A DNA stretch of 64,000 nt from Odiellus spinosus (GCA_963920705.1 OY987234.1:19425794-19489793), one strand, 5' to 3'. Positions 24,577 through 37,848 are shown, counted from the stretch's first letter. The notes: generated from the letters alone by a model not told the origin. A program made the numbers and translations.

Positions 24577-26784
24577 TATCAGATAAACGTATATGCATCA
24601 ACATTCAGAAATCTCACGGAATCCGTCAATTCCATGTTGTGTTGAGGACATTTGTAACATAATTTGTGACCCAACATGGTGTTAGTGGGGTATGTATGGC
24701 TCTTCCCTTTTGAAAAGGGAATTTGAAAAAGCATTATTCTAGCTCCCCTTAGAGTCATTTTGCCCCTCTACATTCATTTGGAAGATGGTTTTACACGCGT
24801 TGGCACGAGGGCAGAAAATAGCATATCCCGTACATCTTCAACATATTCCATTCGACATGTGTGAGTTAAAAGGTTGAGAAACTGCCCCTGTAATACAAAT
24901 AATCTATTGGCCAGTATTCGTAAAATATACCCTCTCTAACTTTATACGCGTTAACTATCACAAGACGAACGAATTGAACATCTTCCGAGAGATATTTATC
25001 TTTAACGTAGAAACTGTCCGAAGAAAAGACTGGTATATTGTTACATCCTAAGTTGGAAGCGTGTTCGAAGCTAGGTTAGCCATTATCTCAGTTTTATTTC
25101 TATAGAACTAAATTTATCCCATACCTTTGGAGATGCTACCAAATCAAGTTGAATTTACTTAAGTTATTTTAAGATTTCAGCAGGTACAAAAGTATAGCTC
25201 GCCTACATCTGTTAGTAATCGGACATATTATACAAGTGAGCCTAACTTGGAACACACGGAAAACTCTAAATGATTCTGATAATATAGGGATGTGTACGTC
25301 AAAGGTTATTAGAAGAATGATCGAAGATGTAACTTTAACTTTTAGGCAGATGCCTTCATCCGTAGTAAGATTACGCTAGTTACTAGTACTATTACAATTA
25401 TTAGTTATAATCTTCTAAAGTATAACATGTATTATCTATATATTTATATAAATTTGGGTGTTTACTAGGTGTTTACACGTTTTTACATCTCAGACCTTCT
25501 GGCAAAACAAAGGGGACACATGTTTTTTTATCTTGCTACCAGAGATCCAGATTATTTACAAAATATATAATTTTTTTCACGTAATATTTTGTTGGTAAAA
25601 AATTTGCGGTTTCCAGAGTTTAAGAAAACACCATATTATGAAATGTTGTCAAGGTGTTTTACTAATTAAGGGTTTAATTAACTTAAATATTTCATTGTCG
25701 TTACGTCGTATCAGGTCATATGTTATTTTAAATTGCCTAAAAACCCTTTACAATTTGTTCTTAATTTTTCTAATATATTTTGAAACTAATTCTAGTATTA
25801 ATTCACAATTATCTTAATTGTTAATAAACCAATAATTTTAGTAATATTTAACATACTCCAAAACGTGGCATCTAACATGACAATACCATTCCCGTAAATG
25901 ATAATAAAACTGACACTTACCCATAAATATAAGTGTTTCTTGATAAATTTTATAAAAAGATGGTGTTAAAACTGTTAGGTTTAATTTAATACACATTTAA
26001 ATTATCGCGCATCTGATTAATTAGTTTAATGAATTAAAGCTTATAATATAGACATCATCTAGCTGCACTGCAGTGTTCCTACTACGCGCTTTCTCTCGGC
26101 CTCTAAGCCAGTTTTCAACTGAATTCTGGAAAGTCCCACATCCTCATCACATAGATCTCACTGTCCCCCTTTTCGTTTCAACATAGTTACCCTCCCTTAC
26201 CGGTTATTTGCCCCGTCGTACTTTCTCCTTTTCTCCATCTTTTGGTGATGTTAGTGATTACATTTTTGTACTATGTCCTTACAGACATCTGTGGTGCTTT
26301 TCAATACAATTTTCAAGTTATTTTAATTTATAATTGTTTAGTTTTAAAGCCAAATTAATTTTATTTCATCACTTTGCGATTTAAAACGATTCCAATTAAT
26401 TCTTTTTTCGTTGTTTAGTTCTTAGAGGTTAACTTTGTTTAATAGATTGCGCGCAAAACGTTCGTATCGAATTTGAATTTGGAAAAACAGGTCTACACAA
26501 TTTCGTAACTTGGTTTATTCGGGGGATTTATTACTTTCAAGGATATTTTTAATGAAATTAATTTATTGCCTTGTTTAATCGTGCTTATGGTTAAGTTTCA
26601 GACTTAAAAACCTTATTTTTACTTTGTTTCCCGCCGAACTTAGAGGAATATTGCATTATTAACTAATACATTACCTAATTAATCTAAGGCTGGTTAATTT
26701 AGCAATGAACTAAGTAATTTCAATCCATTTGTACGACTTCGCAGTGAGGTTTTGGTTATTACAAAAAGCCTCTTTAGCTCTCGA
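24577..26784. other. AT-rich non-coding block
   Basis: A GC-richer, C/T-rich patch lies at 26060-26230. No reading frame or paired ends were found in it. Nothing else is supported. Confidence 0.35.
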
Positions 26785-26924
26785 GTTACTTTAAAGTGAA
26801 GGCGCAGACACTCGCGAACTCGGGTGTACAAAATTGTTGAACTCTTTGCGCTATCAAAGGTGAACTCGGTGAACTCAGGTGTACAGCGAATTCAAGAGTG
26901 TCTGACCCCTCGCTTTAAAGTAAC
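26785..26924. repeat. Foldback repeat, 140 bp
   Basis: GTTACTTTAAAGTGAAGG and CAGACACTC at the left return inverted at the right as GAGTGTCTG and CCTCGCTTTAAAGTAAC. The inner arms GAACTCGGGTGTACA and TGAACTCAGGTGTACA are direct rather than inverted copies. No clear target duplication is visible, so an element identity is not proved. Confidence 0.5.
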
Positions 26925-29900
26925 ATTTTCCATTTTATTTCTCCATCAATATGATCATCTTGTAACAAATTCTTTCTAGAAAAATGTTAATACCCGTACA
27001 CGTAAAATATTTTCACGAACTGTCTCGAAAATAATATTTCATCATGAAAATAAAATAGATAAGGTTTAATCCGATGGTTTTTAAACGAGCTAAAATATGT
27101 TACTCCTGTACCTTGCATTCTAGAATAGTTTGCAAGCCATAGAGAAACGTGGGTGACTTAATACTCGATGCTAATCCTGTTGTCAATGCAAGTATTATTT
27201 GAAAAGCGATCTTGAACAGTAGCGCGACTGTTTCCCAATTTTTAGTTCTTTTTTTTTTATCACTATCTATTAATATTGAAAAATACTACATCACGTGATA
27301 GGATAAAGATTAGGCTATTTGCTATCGAAGGCTTCTGAACTTTTTGATACGAAGCTTTAGTGTCGTTTGTGTCTAAAAAGAGACTGTTATATTTTTTACG
27401 GGTTATCCGTAGTGGTAAATATAATAAATATAAATTATATTTAAACAGAATATCCCTTCTATATTATTATTAATATTAACCCGTGCGGAAATTCGACCCT
27501 TTTCCGGTTTTGGGAGAAAAAATTATCAGAGTTAAGCAAACTGGATACGCTACAGTGTTTTAGTTCTGTGTTATAATTATTTTTTTATAGTTAAAATACT
27601 TTCACAGACGTTTCAAACGTTACAATTTAGTTTTATAAATCGTTTAAACCGCGATAAATATTATCAAGAGTCGAATACACGCGTAGTGGTGTTTGGATAT
27701 ATTTCTTATCACTTTAAAAAAGTAAGATGCATTTTCAATTAACTCAGGTGCTTGAAACTTAATTCAAATTCCAAGTAAATGCTGAAATTTTTGAAAATTT
27801 CTTATTGGTTAAATTATGTTAATTAGATTTTTTTAATTTGATATTGATTTAAATTAAATATATCTTGATTTTAAACTTAGTATAAACTTGTTAGAAGCAA
27901 TGGGTTTTTAGTGTTCTTTTATAGTTCCTAGATTCGGCGTAAGGTGGCGTTCGATCCAATCCCCATCGATTAAGATTAATTAATCAATTTTATCTATTAT
28001 ATTCGTTTTCATAGAAATACAAGGAATAATAATTTTTTAAATAAATATTTGACTATGAAAACAAGTTATTAATTTCAATTAAAAAGTATGCTTTAAAAAA
28101 TTATTGAACTCGCTACAGGTTTCGTAGTAATTATCAAAGTTTTTGAAATTAGGCTCGAAGAAATTAGATTGAAATAAATAGTTAGAATTTATGATGTCAA
28201 TTAATACAAAATAATTCTTTTGAACTGATTTAGGGTTAGCGAATTATTATTACCCAATTTAATACCTTGAAATTCTGAATATTTATCTATATATACTTAC
28301 TTCATTTTGTAATTACAAGGCAATATATAGTGATATATATTTTATTTTTACTATCTGTTAAGAAAAAAAAAGGTGGTTGTGGTATCTCTGAACCAGTTAG
28401 TCTGCGCCCTTTTTTTACGTCAAACTTTATTTTTAATTTATTATCTGTCGAGATCTTTTTTGCACCGATCACTCCGGTGGTCTATTCCACTAGAAAATTA
28501 TTTTCTATAACTATAATTAGAAGCAAAAGTTCATTAGATGCGTTCTGGAATGCGTGCGAGAGTGATTTTTGGCGGGAAAAGGGTATTGCGGCCTAAGCTG
28601 AGTAATTGAAGTTATTTTCTCATTAGCCCCCACGGCGGTTAATTATTTATTTATCTCATTTAAATACTTATCACGACCTAACTCTTATTTTTCTCTCTTA
28701 AAAATATAAATCATTAATATTTTTAGACATGGGAATTTTAATTATTAAAATGTAGACGTAATTTTGATTGGTGTCTAAAATTTTAAATGGAATCTATGAA
28801 GCTCTTCAAAATTACCATGCCAAAAAACGTATTTGTGAATTTTTTCACAATTATTGGACAATTTTTAAAATCGAACCAATCAGATGGACCCTAATTGAAG
28901 GCTTCAATTTCGCCATCTGGTGGTATTTAAAAAAAAAACAATCAAGAATTGCGCTGTTGAAGGCTGAAATAATATGATTGGCCCGAATTTTTAATTCACT
29001 TAAATTCAAACTTAAGTTACGAATAAAATGTAAGTAATTTCACGAAAATGGCAACGCGAAAATTACCATATCACGTGCCTGAAAGCGCGAGAATTAAGAC
29101 TCTATAATATTTTTGTTCCGTACACGTTCTATACTAATTAAATGAGTTCTTGGTAATATAATGACTTCATTATAATGAATATATTTGCATAAACAACATA
29201 TTTAAATACAACAAATATGGGCTTATACTCATTCAGGCGCAACTCTTGAAAACAAAATTAATTTGATCATTTATATGCATAGATATAAATTCTAAAATAC
29301 CTTAAATACTTACACAAATTAGTAATACACGAATTCCCTTCCTAAAACGTTTTGCAATGCTCGATAGTAATAAATAGGAACTAAAAATTGAGTATATACT
29401 GTATGCCGAGCCTAGCGATATACCGTGGGCCAAATTTAGACACACGAGGAAAAATACTTAAACCCCGAATCAGTAATTAATCAAATACAATTCCCCAATT
29501 ACTTAACAGTTTACTATTCGATATTCCCCCTTAATCGTACTTAAAAGGGGGAGGGGATTTATCAAATCTTTCCCCCCTCATGCACTGTCTCATATTGCCG
29601 GCAAGGCAACTCTAATAACGCCAGTGTGGTTAATACCGATGATGGATCGAAGCTTGATGTATCGCTTTTAGAATTAATAATTAGGAAGCCATAATACCGG
29701 ATCAGATTAAAGGGAAGCCGAAACCTGATCTCGAAAGTTATTCAGTAATATATTAGATTGAAATCAATCTTTTTGTCTTTTCAAATTTCAAAGGCTTAAC
29801 CTTTTTCACCATTCCTCTTTTAAGAGTAATTACCCCGATGGGGCGTTCGCCCAACTCCTTATAAAATTATACAACCCCTGGGGCGGATTATATAAATATT

Positions 29901-30135
29901 TTTTAAATACCTTTTTTTTTAATCTATTTGGGAATCTTAATGTTTCTGCTGTCCACTATTTCTTACATGAATCGTGAAACTCATTATGATTTTAATTTTT
30001 CCAACACGTAACGTATTGGTTTCTCGAAGTAATTTCTATACCGGGTCTTAAAAATTAGTCTAGAGATTTTATTAAAGAAATAGTACCACGTAATGGAAAA
30101 AATGTTTTGAGACGAGAAAGAAGATAATAAGTATG
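26925..30135. other. AT-rich non-coding block
   Basis: Contains a repeat fragment at 28953-28993 (shared with 54222) and a short hairpin of CCCCCTTAA with TTAAAAGGGGG near 29525-29553. The frames at 28330-28596 and 28768-28977 have no recognisable motif. Confidence 0.35.
28953..28993 (+). repeat. Short dispersed repeat, shared with 54222-54257
   Basis: GCTGTTGAAGGCTGAAAT, a short spacer and ATGATTGGCCCxAATTT are nearly identical at both places. This indicates an unclassified interspersed repeat whose full extent cannot be defined from two fragments. Confidence 0.5.
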
Positions 30136-30142
30136 ATGTTAT

Positions 30143-30479
30143 CAGAAGCCGATGAAACCCTCCTTTGAAGTCTACTACTCCAATGTTCGACATAGCGCTC
30201 CTCTCTGTATGGATAAAATTCCCAATTTTACGAGTTAGAAGGGGCCCTACTTCATCCCCCCTGTCTACGGAAAATTGGAAATTCTCTCTCTCCACAAACG
30301 ACGACGTTTTTTTGACGAACTCCAAGGCTGCTAGAGATATTCGCTCGACGAGCTCCCGCTCCGAAAACATCTACCGTTAGGAGGCGTACGGATCGCGCCT
30401 TTTGAGAATAACCCATACAGAGAGGGGTAGACAAGACCCGGGAGTAATAGGCTTCAAAGGAGGGTTTCATCGGCTTCTG
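30143..30479 (+). mobile_element. E1 MITE copy 5 (subfamily A)
   Basis: Complete 337-bp copy. The target duplication ATGTTAT is perfect at 30136-30142 and 30480-30486. A 128-codon minus-strand frame starting at 30370 reads out of the element into flanking AT-rich DNA and is not a gene. Confidence 0.85.
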
Positions 30480-30486
30480 ATGTTAT

Positions 30487-31560
30487 CCATTATATTTAAA
30501 AAATATTGACCCTACAAGAAGTTAATTAGTATTGTTGAGCATTAAAAATATAACACAGCCCTTTCTCATTGATTCAGCGTATTAGTTGCCAAAGGTATAG
30601 TGTGTTACTATCTCTTTAAAAGGGGACAGCCAACTCTAGGTGTTATTAAAGAGTTAGTCATTTTTCAGCACTATAGTGTACAAGGTATATTACTATATTA
30701 TATATATATATATATATAAAACCTTTGATTTGAAGCAATTTTGTTTAATTAGAGAGAAGGGCCATTACGCGATCGAAAAGATTTTTGAATAATTATCAAA
30801 TATTTCTCTTAATATCCTCCTTTCCCCCAAAATAACCTTTTTTATTTTAATTGGCGTCTGCATTTTATTTTTGGAAAATTTAAAAGAGAGGCTGTCACGG
30901 TTTTAATCGTGAAATTACAATGTAGATTAATTATAAATTTCGGAAAGATAATTGAAAAAGGATTAAAAATATACGTTATAGAAAAAATTAGAGATAAAGG
31001 TACATATTTATAATCCCCATTTTCGAAATTTTTAAATTCCCCCGTCATTAATATGGTCACGTGACTATTGTAGATACACTGCACGTGATATTGGGATAAT
31101 CCCATTGATGTAAGATCAAATGTTTGTTATCCTGTCTTATGTCCATAAGTTTCTAGCCCAAATAACTAAAAATTGAATTTTCTTTGAATTTAATTAGCTA
31201 GGTTTTCTGTGGATTTTACAATTTCTTTCGGTATTTCTTTAAAGATATTGGGTGCATTCAAGCTTGCATAATTGCGTGTAAAGGTGTAACTAGGTATTTC
31301 TAATAATCTTAACCGCATTTTTGGACCGTTTTGTCTCGGCAGATTGAGACCAAGGATGTTAATATATAATTGTGTTTGGGTTGTACGAGGAAATATTTTC
31401 GAATTAATTTAATAATTTACGCGTGTTTGGTTTTAATATTTATAAACGCTAATTAATAAGACTTATTAAAAGATAAAGGAAAATAAAATTTAGAATTTTG
31501 CGAGTTGATGTTAAAATAATTGCGGGGAATTTTTATTTTAAAAATTAGTAATCATTTTAG
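30487..31560. other. AT-rich non-coding block with a TA microsatellite
   Basis: A (TA)n run lies near 30694-30718. The AC-type sites GTCACGTGAC (about 31057) and GCACGTGAT (about 31082) are E-box-like palindromes. No gene was found. Confidence 0.4.
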
Positions 31561-33436
31561 TCCTCATTTCAGTCCTCGTTTCGGTCTTCCTTTCGGTCTT
31601 CCTTTCGGTCCTCGTTTCGGTCTTCCTTTTGGTCCTCGTTTCGGTCTTCCTTTCGGTCCTCGTTTCGGTCTTCCTTTCGGTCCTCCTTTCGGTCCTCCTT
31701 TCGGTCCTCCTTTCGGTCCTCCTTTCGGTCCTCCTTTCGGTCTTCCTTTCGGTCTTCCTTTCGGTCTTCCTTTCGGTCCTCCTTTCGGTCTTCCTTTCGG
31801 TCTTCCTTTCGGTCTTCCTTTCGGTCTTCCTTTCGGTCTTCCTTTCGGTCTTCCTTTCGGTCTTCCTTTCGGTCTTCCTTTCGGTCTTCCTTTCGGTCTT
31901 CCTTTCGGTCTTCCTTTCGGTCTTCCTTTCGGTCTTCCTTTCGGTCTTCCTTTCGGTCTTCCTTTCGGTCTTCCTTTCGGTCTTCCTTTCGGTCTTCCTT
32001 TCGGTCTTCCTTTCGGTCTTCCTTTCGGTCTTCCTTTCGGTCTTCCTTTCGGTCTTCCTTTCGGTCTTCCTTTCGGTCTTCCTTTCGGTCTTCCTTTCGG
32101 TCTTCCTTTCGGTCTTCCTTTCGGTCTTCCTTTCGGTCTTCCTTTCGGTCTTCCTTTCGGTCTTCCTTTCGGTCTTCCTTTCGGTCTTCCTTTCGGTCTT
32201 CCTTTCGGTCTTCCTTTCGGTCTTCCTTTCGGTCTTCCTTTCGGTCTTCCTTTCGGTCTTCCTTTCGGTCTTCCTTTCGGTCTTCCTTTCGGTCTTCCTT
32301 TCGGTCTTCCTTTCGGTCTTCCTTTCGGTCTTCCTTTCGGTCTTCCTTTCGGTCTTCCTTTCGGTCTTCCTTTCGGTCTTCCTTTCGGTCTTCCTTTCGG
32401 TCTTCCTTTCGGTCTTCCTTTCGGTCTTCCTTTCGGTCTTCCTTTCGGTCTTCCTTTCGGTCTTCCTTTCGGTCTTCCTTTCGGTCTTCCTTTCGGTCTT
32501 CCTTTCGGTCTTCCTTTCGGTCTTCCTTTCGGTCTTCCTTTCGGTCTTCCTTTCGGTCTTCCTTTCGGTCTTCCTTTCGGTCTTCCTTTCGGTCTTCCTT
32601 TCGGTCTTCCTTTCGGTCTTCCTTTCGGTCTTCCTTTCGGTCTTCCTTTCGGTCTTCCTTTCGGTCTTCCTTTCGGTCTTCCTTTCGGTCTTCCTTTCGG
32701 TCTTCCTTTCGGTCTTCCTTTCGGTCTTCCTTTCGGTCTTCCTTTCGGTCTTCCTTTCGGTCTTCCTTTCGGTCTTCCTTTCGGTCTTCCTTTCGGTCTT
32801 CCTTTCGGTCTTCCTTTCGGTCTTCCTTTCGGTCTTCCTTTCGGTCTTCCTTTCGGTCTTCCTTTCGGTCTTCCTTTCGGTCTTCCTTTCGGTCTTCCTT
32901 TCGGTCTTCCTTTCGGTCTTCCTTTCGGTCTTCCTTTCGGTCTTCCTTTCGGTCTTCCTTTCGGTCTTCCTTTCGGTCTTCCTTTCGGTCTTCCTTTCGG
33001 TCTTCCTTTCGGTCTTCCTTTCGGTCTTCCTTTCGGTCTTCCTTTCGGTCTTCCTTTCGGTCTTCCTTTCGGTCTTCCTTTCGGTCTTCCTTTCGGTCTT
33101 CCTTTCGGTCTTCCTTTCGGTCTTCCTTTCGGTCTTCCTTTCGGTCTTCCTTTCGGTCTTCCTTTCGGTCTTCCTTTCGGTCTTCCTTTCGGTCTTCCTT
33201 TCGGTCTTCCTTTCGGTCTTCCTTTCGGTCTTCCTTTCGGTCTTCCTTTCGGTCTTCCTTTCGGTCTTCCTTTCGGTCTTCCTTTCGGTCTTCCTTTCGG
33301 TCTTCCTTTCGGTCTTCCTTTCGGTCTTCCTTTCGGTCTTCCTTTCGGTCTTCCTTTCGGTCTTCCTTTCGGTCTTCCTTTCGGTCTTCCTTTCGGTCTT
33401 CCTTTCGGTCTTCCTTTCGGTCTTCCTTTCGGTCTT
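31561..33436 (+). repeat. 12-bp satellite (TCTTCCTTTCGG)n, about 156 units
   Basis: The array is a 12-base unit with no interruption. The first twenty or so units carry substitutions (CCTCATTTCAGT, CCTCGTTTCGGT, CCTCCTTTCGGT). From about 31790 to the end all units are identical. The strand shown is 10/12 pyrimidine and every unit holds one CpG. None of the six frames contains a stop, which yields artefactual frames of 649 and 634 codons (Gly-Leu-Pro-Phe and Val-Phe-Leu-Ser repeats). Their starts and ends lie in unrelated AT-rich flanks, so I do not call a protein. Array length may be affected by assembly. Confidence 0.97.
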
Positions 33437-34663
33437 GATGTTAAATCAACGGATATTGAAAGATATTAATTTTTTTCCTATAAATTCGCTGTTAGAATAT
33501 ATTTTCCTATATTTTCGTTGTTTTTTATCCTAAATTTCCTATAATTACGAGGTAAGCCGGCCGGGTGTAATAAATAAAAAAAAAAAAAATTAATGATCGT
33601 GCTGAGTTAGAATTTCTCTTTTTAAAAGATCGTGGAATTGCAATTAACAGTCCCACATGCAAAAGAGAAGGTATATAAACACCACCAATTGCTTTAAAAG
33701 AGAGGCCGATGGCCTCTATCAAGCAATAATTTAAAAGAAAACTAGAAATTTAATTGTTTCTAGTTAATTGCTTATGACTAATTATTTTAACTAATTAGGC
33801 TTGAATTAAAATAACAACATGGGCAATAATGAATAAGTTTATTTAAAATGGAGAATTTATATCTGATGATTATCGATTTGTTTATTCATAATTATCCAGA
33901 TGTTATTCATTGAGAATACGAAACGTATAAGAGCGAAACATTGGGCTTATAATGAAAAATAATCATATAAAATCTAAATTTTTCAGTTTACCTTCCCTTG
34001 AAAAAGAAATCCAGGGCCATTTTATTATTATTTTTTTTTTTTTTTTTTTGCGTAATATTTTACAGGTACATTTTTCCCCTGAAGTTAGATAATAAAAAAA
34101 AACTATGGTTGAGTTGCGATTTTATATTTTGAGCGATTATTTAACTAGTTCAATCATATAGCGGTTATTCAACAAATTATTTAATCTTTAAGCGTTTAAA
34201 TCGAGGCGTGAGGCCCCTCTTATTAACGGATTTCGTGTTTAATATACAGCGAACGAGTTTCAAATTAACTAACTTTTCGAGTTTTTACTCGATTCATTCG
34301 CGAGCTACTAAAATATTCATACCGTATATATTTACTACTATACTATAGATACAAAATTAGAAAAGACCACATGCCATCTTAAAATTTATCTTATTGGGTG
34401 TTAACTAGGGTTGAACGCTTGTCAAAATCCTCTTTACTTTAACCGAAATTTGTGTCCAACTCCTTGGGTGATGTTAATTACCAACCAAAACTAGTAAACA
34501 ATTTTATTAAAAGGGTTAGAAGGGCTCGTTTTTTGAAAAAGTGTCGAGTTTCAGTTAAATCTATGATTTTTATAACAAAACAGTTAGCTGCTTGTTAATC
34601 ATTAACTAATGAATTTCACTTGCAATTAAAATACGAGCTGTAATACCCTCTTTTGACGCGCTT
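33437..34663. other. AT-rich non-coding block
   Basis: Poly-A and poly-T tracts lie near 33577-33589 and 34027-34049. No gene or paired-end element was found. Confidence 0.35.
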
Positions 34664-34672
34664 AATTAGGCT

Positions 34673-34974
34673 AAGAAGGATCAGACAAGGAGAGGAAAAG
34701 TGGGAACGGCGCGGTTCCTACTGCGTCGGCTAAAACTCCTACTATGGGAGAACGGGGGACAGTCGGGGGGTAGAGATGCTTCGTGGTAAATTGTTGTCAC
34801 GTGGGTAAAACGGATCCTTTATGAGACGCGTAGTAGCAGACGACGCTAGCGACCACGTGACAACAGTTTACCTCGAGAATTTCCTATCCCCCCTCTCCAC
34901 CCGAGTGGGAGGTTGGCTCTTCTCTCTCTAACTCAACGCAGCCCCACTTTTCCTCTCCTTGTCTGATCCTTCTT
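34673..34974 (+). mobile_element. Foldback MITE family E3, copy b, 302 bp
   Basis: The ends are AAGAAGGATCAGACAAGGAG and its inverse. The 9-bp flanks are AATTAGGCT (34664-34672) and GATTAGGCT (34975-34983), matching at 8 of 9. It is slightly longer than copy a through an insertion around GACAGTCGGGGG and a GTAGCAGACGAC segment. It keeps the inner inverted pair around CACGTG. Confidence 0.75.
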
Positions 34975-34983
34975 GATTAGGCT

Positions 34984-36161
34984 GTTTCATATTTTTAGAC
35001 CAAGGTTTACATAGTTTCTAAAATAATCGCCTACATCTAGAATTCTGTCAAGCACATAAGAACCCTTGACAGCCTGAGGCCTTTGGTTCTATCATAGTAT
35101 CCTTGCATACGTAGCTAAAATTCATCTTCTATTCGTATGCTCATTCGGGCTCTAAAAAGAAAATTTTAAGCCAATTATAAAATTAGCATTTTGACATCCA
35201 TGTGGGCTTAAAATAAAAATTATTATTATTATGCATTGAAAGGAAAATTTTCCGCATTATATCGAGACTGGTATTCGATAACTTTCGTCATTTTATCGAC
35301 GCTGCAACCCAGTAAAAGAAATGGGTTACCACAATCAGCTAGCTCCCTTAAGTTACACCCAAATATATCTGGGGCCCCGCCTCGCGTTAATCTATGAAAC
35401 CACTCCCCAGATATCGATATAAAAGTTTTATTCTCCTTATAATGTTACTAAATTCAATATGAAAAGTTAATTTTTTTTTTTTAAGTTTAATGGGTTAAGA
35501 ATTTTTAAAAATTTGAATGAGATATTCGTATTCAAGTTTCTTAGATATATCATATGTATAATTAAATTGGTGCGTAAATTAGGTGATGAACTTGGTTTTC
35601 TAATTGTAAAACCAAGTTAAAAGTTATCCCCCCTCTCATGCCATTATCGTCGAGCTTAGGGGGCCCCAAAATAGACAGTACCAGGAGTACCCAATATATA
35701 TATATGTATGTTTATATGGGGCCCAGAAATTGGACTAAACTTTACTTTAGCTAAAAATACTTCTGAATTTATTTGCAGCATCGCAAGCACCCAATTAATA
35801 ACTATAGGAACTATTCCACGATTTTTGTGGTCTATTTTATTTCTTAATTTGAATTCCGAAGTTTAGTTAGGTTGGAATTTTAGTCCAGAGTAAATTTAGC
35901 CCAATCACCACCCCTCTTTGGTGTTGGGGTGTCAGCCAATGAGATACACGCACTTGACTATATATCATTAAGGTCATTAAAAAACATTCAAACGTCATAG
36001 AAAAAATAACCGAACAGAAAAAATATTTAATATTTATAATTTTAATAGGATGAAAAAAAAAAAAAATAAATAAATAAAAACACAATCCATAGACATTCGA
36101 AAGAAATATAACAGCCCCACTTTAAATAGCTGTAATTATTTTGAAGAAATATTCAGGATTA
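34984..36161. other. Non-coding block with a 50-bp hairpin at 35365-35414
   Basis: ATATCTGGGG (35365) and CCCCAGATAT (35405) are exact inverses about 30 bases apart. A TA-rich microsatellite lies near 35693-35705. A 72-codon minus frame at 35867-36085 is low-complexity at its start and is not supported. Confidence 0.35.
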
Positions 36162-36168
36162 GATTTAC

Positions 36169-36508
36169 CAGAAGTAGATGAAACCCTCCTTTGAAGTCTA
36201 CTACTCAAATGTTCCATATAGCGCTCCTCTTTGTAAGGGTAAAATTCCCAATTTTACGAGATCGGAGGGGTCCTACTTCATACCCCCCTGTCTACGGAAA
36301 ATTAGAAATTCTCTCTCTCCACATACGACGACGTTTTTTTGACGAACTCCAAGGCTGCTAGAGATATTCGCTCGACGAACTCCAGCTCCGAAAATATCTA
36401 CCGTTAGGAGAGGTACGAATCGCGCGCTTTTTGAAACTAACCCATACAGAGAAGGGTAGACAAGACCAGGGAGTAATAGACTTCAAAGGAGGGTTTCATC
36501 GGCTTCTG
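36169..36508 (+). mobile_element. E1 MITE copy 6 (subfamily B)
   Basis: Complete 340-bp copy. The target duplication GATTTAC is perfect at 36162-36168 and 36509-36515. The left terminus is altered to CAGAAGTAGATG. It shares the variant CCACATACGACG with copy 7, 1 kb away. Confidence 0.85.
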
Positions 36509-37504
36509 GATTTACTGAAATTTCAAACGAATTTTCATGTCCATAGAACTTGAAATTATATACTTATGACACGACCTATTTTTAAATCTTTGTCTAAATT
36601 GTCAACGCTGTATTTGTGCTTAGAAAACAATATATCAATCTCTTTTTTTAACACGAAATAAGCCGTTTGTGTTAATACATATTTTTTTCCAAAGACCGTT
36701 AGGCTTAACGAGAAACTATTCCATGTAGGTGGTTCTATTTCTTTAATATGTCAGAATTACGAACGTTGTATCTCAATACATAATTGACACCGTTGAGTTT
36801 TATGTTGATTTCGTAATATGTTTTTTAAGCATTTCTTTTCCACGGCGCTGTTGCATTTTACGAGGCGTCTAGACACCCGTCAGATTAAATGACCAGAAAC
36901 TCTGTGGCAGCCGTTGCCCAAATTTCTTTTTCCTCCAATATATCCGTGACAACTTTCCCTTAAAGGCCCAGTCTTATGAAAATTTTGTCTTGCTAAATTT
37001 AAACCGAAGATGTTTAGTTTGGAAGAACAAACCCAGGGAAAGGCAAACGTCGTAAAATACTGCTTACAAATCACCCAATTTCTTCCTTTGTATTCTTATC
37101 ACCATGATTTAACTAATTAGTTTAGAATATTCGACCAAAACCTTCCTTTTCGTAGAATAATTTTGGCAAAAACCTGTTTTACGTGAATTTAAAAATGTGT
37201 GATTGAAGAGACTATCTCTTTATAAAATTCCCTTTGATCTTTCGTTCCATTAGTTTTGCCAAAGAGCCTGAGATATAAAAATCCTAAAAATAGAAAGTAA
37301 TTCTCTATAATGGCCATATCGTGAATGTCAGAATCTTAAAGTAAAAAAGTAATATATAGATATTAAAACATTTGTATCGATTTGCCGATTTAGAAACTAT
37401 AAAAACATCCTTAAAATAATTAAATGGGGAAAATAAATTTTATTGCGTGTGTTTATCACAAACAAATAATATACTTTATAGCCACGCTTAATATTAGATA
37501 TCAA

Positions 37505-37841
37505 CAGAAGCCGATGAAACCCTCCTTTGAAGTCTACTACTCCAATGTTCCATATAGCGCTCCTCTCTGTATGGGTAAAATTCACAATTTTACGAGATCG
37601 GAGGGGTCCTACTTCATACCCCCTGTCTACGGAAAATTGGAAATTCTCTCTCTCCACATACGACGACGTTTTTTTGACGAACTCCAAGGCTGCTAGAGAT
37701 ATTCGCTCGACGAACTCCCGCTCCGAAAATATCTACCGTTAGGAGACGTACGAATCGCGCTTTTTGAAACTAACCCATACAGAGAGGGGTAGACAAGACC
37801 AGGGAGTAATAGACTTCAAAGGAGGGTTTCATCGGCTTCTG
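37505..37841 (+). mobile_element. E1 MITE copy 7 (subfamily B)
   Basis: Complete 337-bp copy. The flanks ATATCAA (37498-37504) and ATATCAT (37842-37848) match at 6 of 7. It has the same orientation and the same CCACATACGACG variant as copy 6. Confidence 0.85.
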
Positions 37842-37848
37842 ATATCAT

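Noticed and set aside
29984-30370. 128-codon minus-strand frame
   Set aside because: The first part is an E1 MITE frame and the remainder is chance readthrough into AT-rich flank.
31520-33533. Frames of 649 and 634 codons made of GLPF and VFLS repeats
   Set aside because: All six frames of the 12-bp satellite are stop-free, and the starts and ends lie in unrelated AT-rich flanks. This is a property of the repeat, not a protein gene.
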